Part shown: in pieces, positions 10,929 through 21,497 of the stretch
How positions within the stretch are numbered: the first letter of the stretch is position 1
Layout of the letters: each line of letters opens with the position of its first letter
Program-made: the position numbers and the translations under genes
Assembly: GCA_965153355.1 (NCBI GenBank)
Contig: OZ231127.1
Span: 55,986,001-56,050,000, forward strand
Length of the DNA stretch: 64,000 nucleotides
Reading direction: 5' to 3'
Source: Flaccisagitta enflata
Taxonomy: Eukaryota; Chaetognatha; Sagittoidea; Aphragmophora
Notes under the pieces: generated by a model
What the model was told of the DNA's origin: nothing
The model's input: only the letters and a program-made list of their open reading frames with translations
The model's database searches: none

Positions 10929-11164
10929 CCCGCGAAAAGTTTGATGTTTATCTTTGGTCAAAAAGGAAATGAAATCATGGCAAAATTCTGTTTTGTTTTG
11001 TTTTGTTTTTTTGTTTGTTTGTTTTTTTGTTTTTTTTTTTGTTTTTTTTTTTTTGGTTTTTAGTCGCTTGCCAAGCGACTCTATAAGAGGGTGTGTCCCT
11101 TGTCCCACTGAAATGAAAATTGGTGAGTGCCACTTATGCTACAAAAGTGTGTACCCTAAATAAA
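10929..11164 (+). promoter_or_regulatory. Probable 3' UTR with AATAAA signal and an embedded hairpin end
   Basis: After the TAG stop there is a T-rich tract (10990-11060). A hairpin AGTCGCT-TGCC-AGCGACT follows (11062-11080), continuing CTATAAGAGGGTGTGTCCCT, like the terminal part of a GTCY-hairpin element on the minus strand. AATAAA lies at 11159-11164. If that signal is used, the transcript carries the element's hairpin. Confidence 0.4.
11061..11110 (-). mobile_element. GTCY-hairpin element, terminal fragment
   Basis: TTTTTAGTCGCTTGCCAAGC then GACTCTATAAGAGGGTGTGTCC matches the hairpin end of the family. No (GGTC)n and no CAAGGCCGG end are visible. Confidence 0.55.
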
Positions 11165-11915
<751 letters not shown>

Positions 11916-12195
11916 TACGCGGGGGTTCTCTCTGTCTCTCTCTGATGAGTTCCTTTCTTCTCTCTCCTATGCTTTTACCCGGACTTACCACTTGGTCGAC
12001 CTTTCCCGCTTCCGGTCGAAGTTCTTTTTTGCTCCCTCTTAACGCTTAAGTGTAAACTAACCATAATATTTGTATGCGTCACTAAAGATACAACAAGGAG
12101 GACGGGAACGGGGCTGTATATTCAGTGTGAGGGGTGGTGAAAAAGTAAAGAGTGTTTTTCCTTCTTTTTATCTCTTTACTTATCAATTCGTAGAG
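11916..12195. other. Unannotated stretch
   Basis: Nothing recognised. Confidence 0.4.
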
Positions 12196-12665
<470 letters not shown>

Positions 12666-12808
12666 TTTCGATGTACTGCTCTGGATCTCCACCGCTAACT
12701 TTAAACTAGGATAACTGCCACTTTTTTTGTGGTTTCTGGTGGTCCAGCCCATGTATAATCCATGTTAAAAGGTTTTAAAATAATTCCAGGAGCGCCTTTT
12801 TTTTAGAT
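12666..12808 (+). repeat. Dispersed repeat R1, copy 1
   Basis: CTCTGGATCTCCACCGCTAA, TTTAAACTAGGATAACTGCCA, GCCCATGTATAATCCATGTT and AATAATTCCAGGAGCGCCTT recur in inverted orientation at 16228-16362. Both copies abut hairpin or GTACC-type elements. Confidence 0.8.
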
Positions 12809-13120
12809 TTGAGTCACCGGGCTGGGATTTGAGCCTGGAGGGTAGTATTATATTAGAGCTGTCAGGCAGGGATTTGAGCCCAAGGCTGAGGTATGAGCCT
12901 CTAGGTTGGGATTTTAGCCTCAAGGCTGGGATTTGAGCCCCGAGGCTGGGATTTGAACCTCAAGGCTGGGATTTGAGTCTCAAGGCTGGGATTTGAGCCT
13001 TGAGGTTGGGATTTGAACCTTGAGGCGGGGGCGGGGACAAACGGATGAATGAACGAACAAACGAACAGAAGTCCCCCGTGTTCTACAGGACATTGTCCCC
13101 TTCTGGGCCGCTGCCCAAAA
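12809..13120 (-). mobile_element. GTACC-related minisatellite element (tail-type end)
   Basis: A minisatellite of about 21 bp (AGGCTGGGATTTGAGCCTCA) fills 12815-13025. It ends GGCGGGGGCGGGGACAAACG, then CCCCCGTGTTCTACAGGACA, TTGTCCCCTTCTGGGCCGC and TGCCCAAAAAAG. The same array-plus-end structure is at 29300-29470. Confidence 0.65.
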
Positions 13121-13480
13121 AAGATAAAGTCTTCTAGAACACAGGGAGACATCTGTCAGTTCATCCCCCATCAGACCTCAATTACTTCCAAACTGGCCTC
13201 ACATGGGCTCTTGGACCTCTCAAGTCAGTTCTTAAATGCACAATGTATAACTACTAAGATATCTTGTCAACCCTTAAAGCCTTAAACTAGCACTCAAATA
13301 TACTCTCAAATATGCCCTCAAATATACCCTCTTTGGACATCTGGAAATTCACCTGTGTCTTACAGGAAGTTGGCCCTTTGAGGCCACTGCCTGCTCCACT
13401 TTCTTAGCTGATCACTTTAAGCAGTACATCAGGTACCAATGACCTTTTGGGATCCTTGGATGACTAGTTACCTAAAATCT
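13121..13480 (-). mobile_element. GTACC-end element, decayed array
   Basis: Degenerate CCTCAAATATACCCTC units precede CACCTGTGTCTTACAGGA, GGCCCTTTGAGGCCACTGCC, GGTACCAATGACC and GATCCTTGGATGACTAGTTA. This is the same end as 160-290. Confidence 0.6.
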
Positions 13481-13494
13481 CAAGAAGCAGAAAA

Positions 13495-13990
13495 AATTGC
13501 AAAAACGTTAGATGGTCAGCGGTACCCAATGCCCCCAGGCTTGTGTATGTGGGGATCAGATGATGAAAGGGGCAGTAGCCCCTGAGAGACCATTGACCTA
13601 TGCTTAGCTTCAAGGGGAATGATGGAGCATTCTACAGTCTAAAGGGTTTTTTTGGACCTCAAGGTTCAGATTCTGACCATAGGGCTAAGATTTAAGCCCC
13701 AGGCTGAGATTTTGGCCTCATGGGTTGGTTTTGGGCCTTGTGGCTGGCATTTTGACCTTGGAGCTGGGATTTAGGCTTAAAAGACAGGATTTGGGCCTCA
13801 GCGGTGGGATTAAAGCCTGGAGGGTGGGGTTTTGGCCTTATGGCCAGGATTGTGGCCTTGGGGCTAGGATATGACCAGCCCTCTCAGACCTCAGATCAGG
13901 CCTCTCAGACCGTAAATCAGCCCTCTCACACTTCAAATCAGCCCTTTCCAACCTCATGTAGTAGGCCTCAAATCATCAGGCCTGATTTTA
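13495..13990 (+). mobile_element. GTACC-end minisatellite element, diverged
   Basis: It starts GCAAAAACGTTAGATGGTCA then GCGGTACCCAATGCCCCC, GGGGCAGTAGCCCCTGAG and CATTGACCTATGCTTAGC. A degraded array (GGCTGGGATTTTGGCCTCA type) follows to about 13880, then CTCAGACCTCAAATCAGCC units to 13985. A right-hand end is not evident. Confidence 0.6.
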
Positions 13991-14430
13991 GAGCAAGTGC
14001 GTGAGCCTGATGCTCTCTATTTTACTCTCAGGCTCTCATAATTTTCACGAGCTCTAAGCCCAGCAGGCTCTCACTCATTGGGATAGGTTTGAAGCACTCA
14101 AGCTGATGTAGTAAAATATTTGAAAATTTTTCACGTTTTGACTCATTGTTTTAGCATTTCACATATTGAATCATACAATTAGTGATTAACTGATGTTGCT
14201 GATTATCATATCATTGCATCATGTAATCAGTAACTCTTATTATGAATATAAGCTAATGAAATTTGGAAATTTGGCAAAACAGTTTTTACCAGGCTCACAG
14301 TATTTCCATCTGGCTCTGTTAAAAGGTAGGTAGCGAGCCCGACTGGTTCAGTAAAAATAATCACTAAAATCAGGCCAGGCCCTCACTCTGCCCTCAACAG
14401 TCTCATCAACTCATTTAGGCAGGAAGAATA
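13991..14430. other. Unannotated AT-rich stretch
   Basis: A few AGGCTCTCA motifs occur at 14005-14075 and 14285-14350. Otherwise nothing. Confidence 0.4.
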
Positions 14431-14775
14431 AAAGTCGCCCCGTGTTTTACAGGATATTGTCCCCTTCAGGGCCGCTGCCCTGCTTCTTCATATTTAGTCA
14501 AAATCATGCATAGCAGGACAGATGGCAGAGGCCCTAACTCAGCCCTCATAGGGCCCCAAATAAGGCCTCTCAGGCCACAATTTAACCTTCTCAGTCTGTA
14601 ACCTGGTTTTTGGGCAGCGGCCCCGAGGGGGACGAAGTCCTGTGGAACACAGGGGGACTTTTGTTCGGCCCTCTGTCTGTCCATCCATTTGTCCGTTTGT
14701 GTGTCTGTTTGTTTGTCTGTTTGTTTGTCCACCATCCCCCTAGGCCCTTTCAGGCTGGAACTTTGCCCGTAGAGG
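14431..14775. mobile_element. Pair of GTACC-type ends in inverted orientation
   Basis: CCCGTGTTTTACAGGATATT then GTCCCCTTCAGGGCCGCTGC at 14438-14480 is inverted relative to GGGCAGCGGCCCCGAGGGGG then ACGAAGTCCTGTGGAACAC at 14616-14660. A (TTTGTCTG)n-like stretch (14685-14730) follows. Confidence 0.55.
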
Positions 14776-14849
14776 ACCTGTGTTAGCCTCAAATCAGTCT
14801 TCAAAGACTAGCCAAGAGACAAAACCCCTCGCAGATATATGAGAATGCA

Positions 14850-15276
14850 TATAAAAACAGGATGAGACCATGAAAAAAGTGATGGAGGGAAAATCCTCCA
14901 AAATCCCCATGACAATGCTTATGTTTGACAGTTTATAAAAAGGTGGTTTTTCAAAGGATTGACATGAAATTGATGACGGTTTGAAAGGTCTTTAAAAGAT
15001 CTTTCAAATGGGACCAATCTGGCATTTCTAGCTTGATTCGTTCAAAAGTTATGAGCAAAACAAGTGAAATAGAAGGAAAATTCAATGATTTGGAAAATCG
15101 TCCAAAATCTCCATGATATTGCTCATGTTTGACAGCCTGTAACTGAGTTGTTTTTCGATGGATTCAAAAGAAATCGGTGACGGTTAGAGAGGTCTTGAGA
15201 AGAACTTTTAAATGGGACCAATCTGGTAATTTCAGCTTTAAGCGTTAAAAAGTTATAAGCAAAACAAGGGACATTG
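14850..15276 (+). repeat. Tandem duplication, two units of about 205-210 bp
   Basis: Unit 1 (about 14870-15065) and unit 2 (about 15080-15275) both contain TCCAAAATC(C/T)CCATGA, TGTTTGACAG, GGTCTT..AAATGGGACCAATCTGG and a TATAAGC/TATGAGCAAAACAAG end. Each unit includes the core also found in MITE A and MITE C. Confidence 0.8.
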
Positions 15277-15307
15277 TCCAAAAGAGGGAAAGTTTTATTG
15301 CCTGTAC

Positions 15308-16227
15308 CAACCACCCAGAAAACAAGGCCAAGTAGGCCAATGAATGATATTATATTCGTCAAAGAAATGACAGTAGCAAACCACATCAGACCAAAAGACT
15401 AAAGACTAGAGACTAAAGACTAGCTCTTCATTCTTCTACATTTTCCACCTTGGTATAAATTGCAAGGCGATGCACAATGTTATTTTGAATCTCGCCATTT
15501 AGACATTTAGCAAGAAATTTTCTAATTCGTGAGTGAAAAATTTCCGTTATACTCGGAAATGATAGTTGTTGTCGTGCTTTCCCATCTGTTGTATGAGAAG
15601 ATCCGACGAATTCCGTTGTTGAGGGCGACGTTGCAGTCGTTCAGTTCGCTGTTGGGAAGAATTTTCACCTCTGCAGCGTGGACGAGGCCAGGGACACAGT
15701 TGGCGTACATAAGATGCATAAGTACTAACTCATTAGGTTTTTGTACCGATGTAAGTAAAGAATTAAGGGAACGATAAAAATTTGAGAGCTCCTTTTTACA
15801 TGAAAAAGACAAAGATGCTCCAGCTACAATAGTTGAACCAAGATATGTCCATTGAGAGACAAATTCAAGGGGCTTATCGTAAAGGGTAAGGGGGGTAATA
15901 GTTTTACCTTTCATATCGCCGAAAATCATCACTTTGGATTTTTTTATATTGAATGAAAGACAGAATTCCTCACAAAATTCTACACATATATCAAGCATCT
16001 TCTGCATGGCGCCTCTACTAGGTGCTATCAAACACATGTCATCTGCATACAATAAACATGCGAGAAATAATTCCATAATGTGACATCCGATTCCTTTATC
16101 TCGTAGACGCCGGATAAGTTCATCCATGTAAAGTGCGACATGTTGATCGTCGAACGAATGCGTTACCGACAGACAGACCAACCAACGGACACAGCCAGTT
16201 ATAGAGGTGCTTTGTCGCACCTAAAAA
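15308..16227 (-). mobile_element. GTCY-hairpin-type element carrying a reverse-transcriptase fragment
   Basis: Read on the minus strand it begins TTTTTAGGTGCGACAAAGCACC (hairpin), then CTGGCTGTGTCCGTTGG, a short GTCT/GGTC run and GTAACGCATTCGTTCGACGAT. It continues into about 0.62 kb of RT-coding sequence and ends TTGGCCTACTTGGCCTTG then TTTTCT. The two ends match the short element at 8960-9090. Either the element captured an RT fragment or the short form lost it. Confidence 0.65.
15525..16146 (-). pseudogene. Non-LTR retrotransposon reverse transcriptase, C-terminal fragment
   Basis: The reading frame (open from 16220) becomes RT-like at VALYMDELIRRLRDKGIGCH, followed within about 12 residues by LLYADDMCLIAP. 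YADD is the RT catalytic box (motif C; the two Asp bind metal). Next come the thumb-type segment SFNIKKSKVMIFG, the WTYLGSTIV motif and the C-terminal GIRRIFSYNRWES typical of LINE RTs. The N-terminal palm, including the motif A Asp, and the endonuclease are absent. The first 27 codons come from the adjacent hairpin element, not from RT. It cannot encode an active enzyme. The family level (CR1/L2/RTE-like) cannot be fixed by eye. Confidence 0.85.
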
Positions 16228-16362
16228 TGGGAAACAAAAAAAAGGCACTCCTGGAATTATTTTGAAATCTTTTGACATGGATTATACATGGGCTAGACGA
16301 GCAGAAACCATGAAAAAAATGGTAGTTATCCTAGTTTAAAGTTAGCGGTGGAGATCCAAAGC
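16228..16362 (-). repeat. Dispersed repeat R1, copy 2 (inverted to copy 1)
   Basis: GGCACTCCTGGAATTATTTT, ATGGATTATACATGGGCTAG, GTAGTTATCCTAGTTTAAAG and TTAGCGGTGGAGATCCAAAG are the reverse complement of 12666-12808. It directly adjoins the hairpin end of 15308-16227. Confidence 0.8.
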
Positions 16363-16737
16363 GATGGTAAAGTCAATAATGGCTTTGACGGATTCCCGCC
16401 TTTGTCAGAGTCCCTTGAAATCCGTTTTATCGGTACTTTACTGTAGTTGGACTCTACTGTTAAAATTTCATCCAGGTAGATCTATCGCCCCTCACATAAT
16501 TAAACGAACTGGCAAAATGATCAAAATTGATAGAAATAATGCATTCACTGGGCTGAAATTTGACACAGAGGGAGCTTAAATATTGTTCTTCGAAAACCGG
16601 GGCAAAATTATGTACCCGGGAAAGGAAAAAGGCAAGAAAACATCAATTCTCAGCTTCTTGTGTTACTTACAGATTAAAATGAGTCAACAGTACCAAGATG
16701 CAGTCAGTGACAGCTGAAAAAGAAATTGAAACCCCTC
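16363..16737. other. Unannotated stretch
   Basis: A 71-codon ORF at 16364-16579 (+) shows no recognisable motif. Nothing else is seen. Confidence 0.4.
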
Positions 16738-16875
16738 GTCACACGCGACTCGACACTTTGCCGTGTCGGTCGGTAGGTCGGTCGGTCGGTAGGTCCGTCC
16801 GTCCGTCCGTCACATTTTTGAATTCCGAGCGTTTTTCGCATTGCCCCTGCCAAACCGTCCGCGACAGAATAACAT
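16738..16875 (-). mobile_element. GTCY-hairpin element, decayed
   Basis: ACACGCGACTCGACACTTTG, CCGTGTCGGTCGGTAGGTCG, (GTCC)n and CACATTTTTGAATTCCGAGC then GTTTTTCGCATTGCCCCTGC match the family in order. The outer hairpin arm and the CAAGGCCGG end are lost. Confidence 0.65.
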
Positions 16876-17009
16876 GTTTTGAAATTATCATTAACCTGGA
16901 CCCCTGTTTTGGACATTAAAAACGCAATTGTGCACAAGTTCTGATCCCAGTTTGCCTAATTTTGTGAGAGGTGTTATAAGAGGGAGAGAGAGGGCGAGAG
17001 AGAGAAAAA

Positions 17010-17056
17010 ACAAGGCCGGATACACGGCAATCCAGTCGCGGACGGTTGGTCAGGAG
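17010..17056 (+). mobile_element. GTCY-hairpin element, left half (split by insertion)
   Basis: ACAAGGCCGGATACACGGCA, TCCAGTCGCGGACGGTTGG and TCAGGAGCAGTAATGT match positions 5044-5095. The match stops where a GTACC-end element begins. Confidence 0.85.
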
Positions 17057-17581
17057 CAGTAATGTAATAGTCGCAAAAGCGTTAGATGGTCAGCGGTACC
17101 CGTTGCCCCTATGTGAGTGTATGGTAGTGTGAGGTGGTTAGAGGGGCAGCGGCCCCGAAGGGGCCGATGACCTATGCTGTTTTTATTTGGGCCTCAACGA
17201 TGGAATTAGGGCATGGAGGCTTGAATTGGGGCCTTGAGGCTTGGATTAGGGCCTTGAGGCTGGGATTTGAGCTTCGAGGCTGGGATTTCAGCTTTGAGGT
17301 TGAGATTTGAGCTTCGGGGCAGGGATTTGAGCTTGGAAGCTGGTATTTGAGCTTCGAGACTAGGATTTGAGCTTCAAGGCTGGGATTTGTGCCTTGAGAC
17401 TAGGATTTGAGTATAAGGGCTGGGATTTGAGCCTCGAGGCTGGGATTTGGGTCTCGAGACTAGGAATTGGGCCTTGAGGGGGGGGGGACGGAGAAGAAGG
17501 AGAAGAAGAAGGAGGAGAAGGAGAAATTTCCCCTATGTGTGAAAGCATAGGTCATCGGCCCCTTCGGGGCCGCTGCCCAAA
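17057..17581 (+). mobile_element. GTACC-end minisatellite element, complete, inserted in a GTCY-hairpin element
   Basis: It starts AATAGTCGCAAAAGCGTTAG then ATGGTCAGCGGTACCCGTTG. A left subterminal block GGGGCAGCGGCCCCGAAGGG then GCCGATGACCTATGC follows. A 20-bp minisatellite (GCTGGGATTTGAGCCTCGAG) fills 17185-17480. Then come a GGAGAAGAAGG purine block and AATTTCCCCTATGTGTGA. The right subterminal block GCATAGGTCATCGGCCCCTT then CGGGGCCGCTGCCCAAA is the exact inverse of the left one. Subterminal inverted repeats around tandem repeats recall DINE-1/HINE layout. Confidence 0.85.
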
Positions 17582-17664
17582 AACTGCTCGAAATTCAGAA
17601 ATGTGACGGACGTACCGACTTACCGATGTACCGACCGACACGGCAAGGTGTAGAGTCGCGTGAC
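17582..17664 (+). mobile_element. GTCY-hairpin element, right half (split by insertion)
   Basis: AACTGCTCGAAATTCAGAAA then TGTGACGGACG matches 5107-5135 and resumes the element interrupted at 17056. (GACC/TACC)n and GGTGTAGAGTCGCGTGAC follow. A GA array (17663-17687) replaces the outer hairpin arm. Confidence 0.85.
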
Positions 17665-18100
17665 TGAGAGAGAGAGAGAGAGAGAGAGGCGAAGTTCCAA
17701 GGAAGTAAATAACATGTTGAGATAGAGGGATATGAAGTTCCTAAAGAAGTAAGTCATTGTGGTTGGTTCTGTTTATCATAACCAAAGCCTTTGAGTCAGG
17801 ATTTCCACCAAAATACGTTTTTTTCTCTTCCATTTTCCGGCGGGAAAAAGGAATAGGAAAAAAGTGGGGGGGTGAGAAAAAGCTGTACTGCGCCCAGTCA
17901 ACACATACTCTGAGGGAAAGAGAGAGAGAGAGAGATTCACTTGTAGATTGAGACAAAGAAAGATATAGACGGGTTCCACAATAATTAGCGATTCCACACT
18001 AGCGAGATCAACGCTAGCCAGATCATACTAGCCAGGCCCATAATAGCGAAATCCATACATTAGCCATGGCAACAATTAATGACCGTACTTTATTACTATA
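17665..18100. other. Unannotated; short GA arrays and TAGCCAGATC motifs
   Basis: GA runs occur at 17663-17687 and 17917-17934. From 17985 to 18075 short imperfect repeats (ACTAGCGAGATC, GCTAGCCAGATC, ACTAGCCAGGCC) occur. No gene. Confidence 0.45.
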
Positions 18101-18333
18101 AAAAACAAGGCCGGATACACAGCTACCCTAGTCGCGTGCGGGTGGGCAGGAGTAGTGCTGGAGAAGGTCACCAGGGCATCTGGGCAGGAGCCGTACGCTC
18201 AAAAAGCTTAAAAACACCGAAAAAGTCAAAAGGGGACCAAACGACCAACCAACCGACCGACCAACCGACCGACCAACCGACCGACCGATGGACCGACATA
18301 GCGGGGTGTAGAGTCGTGTAGCCCGCGACTAAA
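18101..18333 (+). mobile_element. GTCY-hairpin element, long form
   Basis: It starts AAAAACAAGGCCGGATACAC, then CCCTAGTCGCGTGCGGGTGG, GCAGGAGCCGTACGCTCAAA, (GACC/AACC)n at 18239-18298 and ATAGCGGGGTGTAGAGTCG, ending CCCGCGACTAAA. The long form has a second GGGCAGGAGC block, also seen at 35991-36209 and 57367-57638. Confidence 0.85.
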
Positions 18334-18339
18334 TAACAA

Positions 18340-18756
18340 GTACTACGCGAATCGATAAAAAAGCCGCACTTTTAAATGACAATTTGTCATATTGAATTTC
18401 AAAATAATTCATGAAAATCTTAGACTGTTTTGAAGATCTTGAAGAGATCTTTCATTTGGCGCCAGTCTGGTAGTGCTATCTTTTTTCGTTTAGAAATGGC
18501 ATCAGTTTGAGTAACAATATTGCCTATTTCAGTTTTGCAATCCCTATGAAAAAAATGTATTTTGGCAAAATAGTGCTTCTCTTTGCAGAGCTCTAGCTCC
18601 TAAACCGTTTGAGATACAGGCCTGGGATTGGTTTAGAATGAAAGAAAATTTAAAAATCTTTAGAATTGGCTGAATAAAAAAATTCAAAAAAAAATTTTTG
18701 TGTTTCTTTTACTCACCTACAAAAGGGTGCGGCTTTTTTTTTGATTCGCGTAGTAC
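18340..18756 (+). mobile_element. MITE A, copy 2 (417 bp, TIRs)
   Basis: Left GTACTACGCGAATCGATAAA then AAAGCCGCACTTTT is mirrored by AAAAGGGTGCGGCTTTTTTT then TTGATTCGCGTAGTAC, an inverted repeat of about 34 bp. The interior carries the shared core (18435-18505) and AGAGCTCTAGCTCCTAAACCG, which is also in copy 1 inverted (about 6945-6965). It lies 6 bp from the preceding hairpin element. Confidence 0.88.
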
Positions 18757-18796
18757 GAGTTGAGATATTTTTGATGATGAGATGAGATAAAGATTG

Positions 18797-18915
<119 letters not shown>

Positions 18916-19204
18916 TCTTGTCGACGAAAGCTTAATATCCTGCTTCTAGGAAACGAGATTGCAGCATAGGAAAAAATTAAAGCATGCATTTTTGACAAAC
19001 GATAAAATGACACGCGGATCTAGATAAAAACAAAGAAGAGAAAAGAAAAAGAAATTGCGTAAAAAGGCGGTCATTGTCTGAAAAATTGAAAACAAATAAC
19101 AGTGGCATAATAACGTTCGTCGAAAACGTTACGGTGGAGGGCATATATCATTTTATGTCTTGACGGTGGTGGTGATGATAATGAAAGCGGGATGTGGAAT
19201 TAGT
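18916..19204. other. Unannotated stretch
   Basis: Nothing recognised. Confidence 0.4.
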
Positions 19205-20100
19205 CGCAATACTATCTAGAGCATAAGTATGTAGACAAGCGTTTGTAACAATAACTCTGCTTAGAATAACAAATCTATATAAAAATCAGTGAGATTCTGA
19301 AACTACTTCAAATTTCTGAGCTAACGCCACAAACTGCATCTGTCTAGCTCAAGCCGTTTAGCAGACATACAGATTGTGGAGAAGCGGGAAGAGCCGCTTC
19401 TCGGAAGCAGGTTGGCTGAGTCGGAAGGATTTACACTATGACTATGACCATAGAAAAAAAATCAAAAAATGATATGTTGTTTTAGATGAGCGCTTGAACA
19501 GTTGTCACAAACCATTTCTTCATTGGGAAATCTAAAAAATCGATGTTTTGTCATAGTTCTACCTTAGTTGATAACTGACATGATTTATGCATCAATTTAC
19601 CATTTTTCACTGCATTCTGCGTGTCGGAATCTTGCAAGAAAAATTCATGCTTCCCGGAAGCTTGGAAGAATATTATTATCTGCCGTTTAGAAATGACAAA
19701 CAAAACAAAATTGATACCCCAAATGAATAATAGCAAAAAAATTGAATCTATATTTCTGCTTTTACTATCAAAGTTATTCTTTAAATTAATTGAGGGTTTA
19801 ACAATCCTGCTGCAAAACCAAACACTTATTAGTTTTTCCTGTCTGATTCCAGCCCTATTTAATTGTTATGATTGAAAAAAATGCTCAGGGGAGCACATAG
19901 AATTGACTGATATAAATGATGTTAAACAATTCTCCAGGAGGGGAGAGTCATAGTGCATTTATACATTAAACTAATTTGGAAATGTTTAAAAACCCATATT
20001 CAAAGACTGACTGTCACTCAAAGAGGTAAAATTAAATATATAACATATTTTAAAGGTTTTTTTAAAGATTGTTTTTGAATGAAAAAACCAACTAGTATAA
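19205..20100 (+). repeat. Dispersed repeat R2, copy 1, with an interruption
   Basis: ACTATCTAGAGCATAAGTAT, ATCAGTGAGATTCTGAAACT, CTAGCTCAAGCCGTTTAG and, after about 290 bp of other sequence, GCCGTTTAGAAATGACAAAC match 26415-27005 in order. The interruption (about 19370-19670) contains the hairpin GAGAAGCGG-GAAGAG-CCGCTTCTC and an A-box-like motif, so it may be a separate insertion. Confidence 0.65.
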
Positions 20101-20500
20101 TGTCTCCATACTTTTGCTCTAGATAGTAAGTTAGGTAAGACGTGATTTTAAAATACATAAACATCAAATAGTTTTTTATTAAATTTGTTATCTTAGTTGA
20201 ACAAAAATTGTTATGATTTAATGTTCTTAATTTCAAAAAGATAAATATCTAGCGTTACTCAAATAAGTATGAACATTTGAAATGTAAGGACAACCATTAC
20301 CTCTGATTGTCTGATATGTTTCAAATTTTGGATCCCTCATTGTGACATGCACCATCTCAAGTTTGTGACTGTGAGGAAGGAATTTTGTGAGAAATGGGGG
20401 AAATGAGGCGTGCCAACACCCGAGTCAAAACATCGACCCCGTGTCACCAACACTTGCCTTAATGTCGGCTTCATGATCCATTCACCGACAAAAATCGATT
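20101..20500. other. Unannotated AT-rich stretch
   Basis: It may include the eroded end of R2. Nothing else. Confidence 0.35.
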
Positions 20501-20857
20501 TTTAGTCGCCTGCGCGCGATTCTCTACTCCGCATTGCTGGTCTCGGGTCGTCCTTCTGCCGATCCGTGTGTCCGTCTATCGCTTAGTTGATTGATCTGCC
20601 AGTCTTTTTTTACCAATTTTACGACATTTTCGGCATTCTGTCCAGATGCTTGTTTGGCCCTTCTTATCTCGACGTACAAATTATAAAGTGGTGTATCTTG
20701 ACTAATTTTCCCCCTTCTCGGCCACCCAAGTCGCGAGCGAGTGGGCAGGGCGGTGATAAAATTGACTAAAACCCCATTTGGGCAGGGACAATTACGCTAA
20801 AACCGTGGGACGGACATAGCGGATTATAGAGTCGCGTGTACGTGTACACGACTATAA
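20501..20857. mobile_element. Composite of two GTCY-hairpin ends
   Basis: It begins TTTAGTCGCCTGCGCGCGAT then TCTCTACTCCGC (hairpin end, minus orientation) and finishes AGAGTCGCGTGTACGTGTAC then ACGACTATAA (hairpin end, plus orientation). GGCCACCCAAGTCGCGAGCG then AGTGGGCAGGGCGG lies between. Two oppositely oriented copies appear fused. Confidence 0.55.
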
Positions 20858-20889
20858 CTATTGTTGCGTAGGTGAACTCTTATTATCAT

Positions 20890-21497
20890 AACAAAGAAAA
20901 AGAAACCGGACAACTAGTTTTGATCATTTCTGCTGACCCACAGGCTTGATCAATTAAAAACTCATGACCAGTTGAGAGATCTTCGAAAAATCATTCGAAT
21001 GTTAGGTTGCCAGGTTGGCAGGTTGTTGGTATCTGTTGCTTTATTCTTTTAGAAATAACATAGGTTTGAAGAAAAATATCACTGATTGGAAAAAGGGGAA
21101 ATATTGTCTCTCTTTTTTTTTTTCTTTTTTTTTTTTTTTTGTAAGAATGATACTAGTCTCAACGTTTTTCTTAATAATGCAATTCTGAATAGTCACAGCT
21201 TCTCGATATCCACGAGAAAATTAAAGAGCTTCAAATTTTCTTTTAAAAGGCGCCAAAAACAATGTGTTTTGTTTCTATGTCAAGACAAACGAAAAACATG
21301 AAAATCCCGAGTGAATTTCAAATTCCTGACAACCTGTTTTCATCCCAATGCCATTTCTAAACGGATAAAGCTAGGACAACCAGCAACGTCTCATTTGAAA
21401 GATCTTTCGCAGAGCTTCAAAATGGTCACAGATTTTTCTCTGTTTTTCTCAAAGGTGAAAATACTGACAAACAAGTTGTCCGGTTTTTATTTTGGTT
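20890..21497 (+). mobile_element. MITE/foldback C (about 600 bp)
   Basis: AAACCGGACAACTAGTTTTG at 20903 is mirrored by GACAAACAAGTTGTCCGGTT at about 21465. Pairing extends inward: GCTTTATTCTTTTAGAAATA at 21038 is mirrored by CATTTCTAAACGGATAAAGC at about 21352, and GAGATCTTCG by CTTTCGCAGAGC. A T-run lies in the centre. No ORF. Confidence 0.75.
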
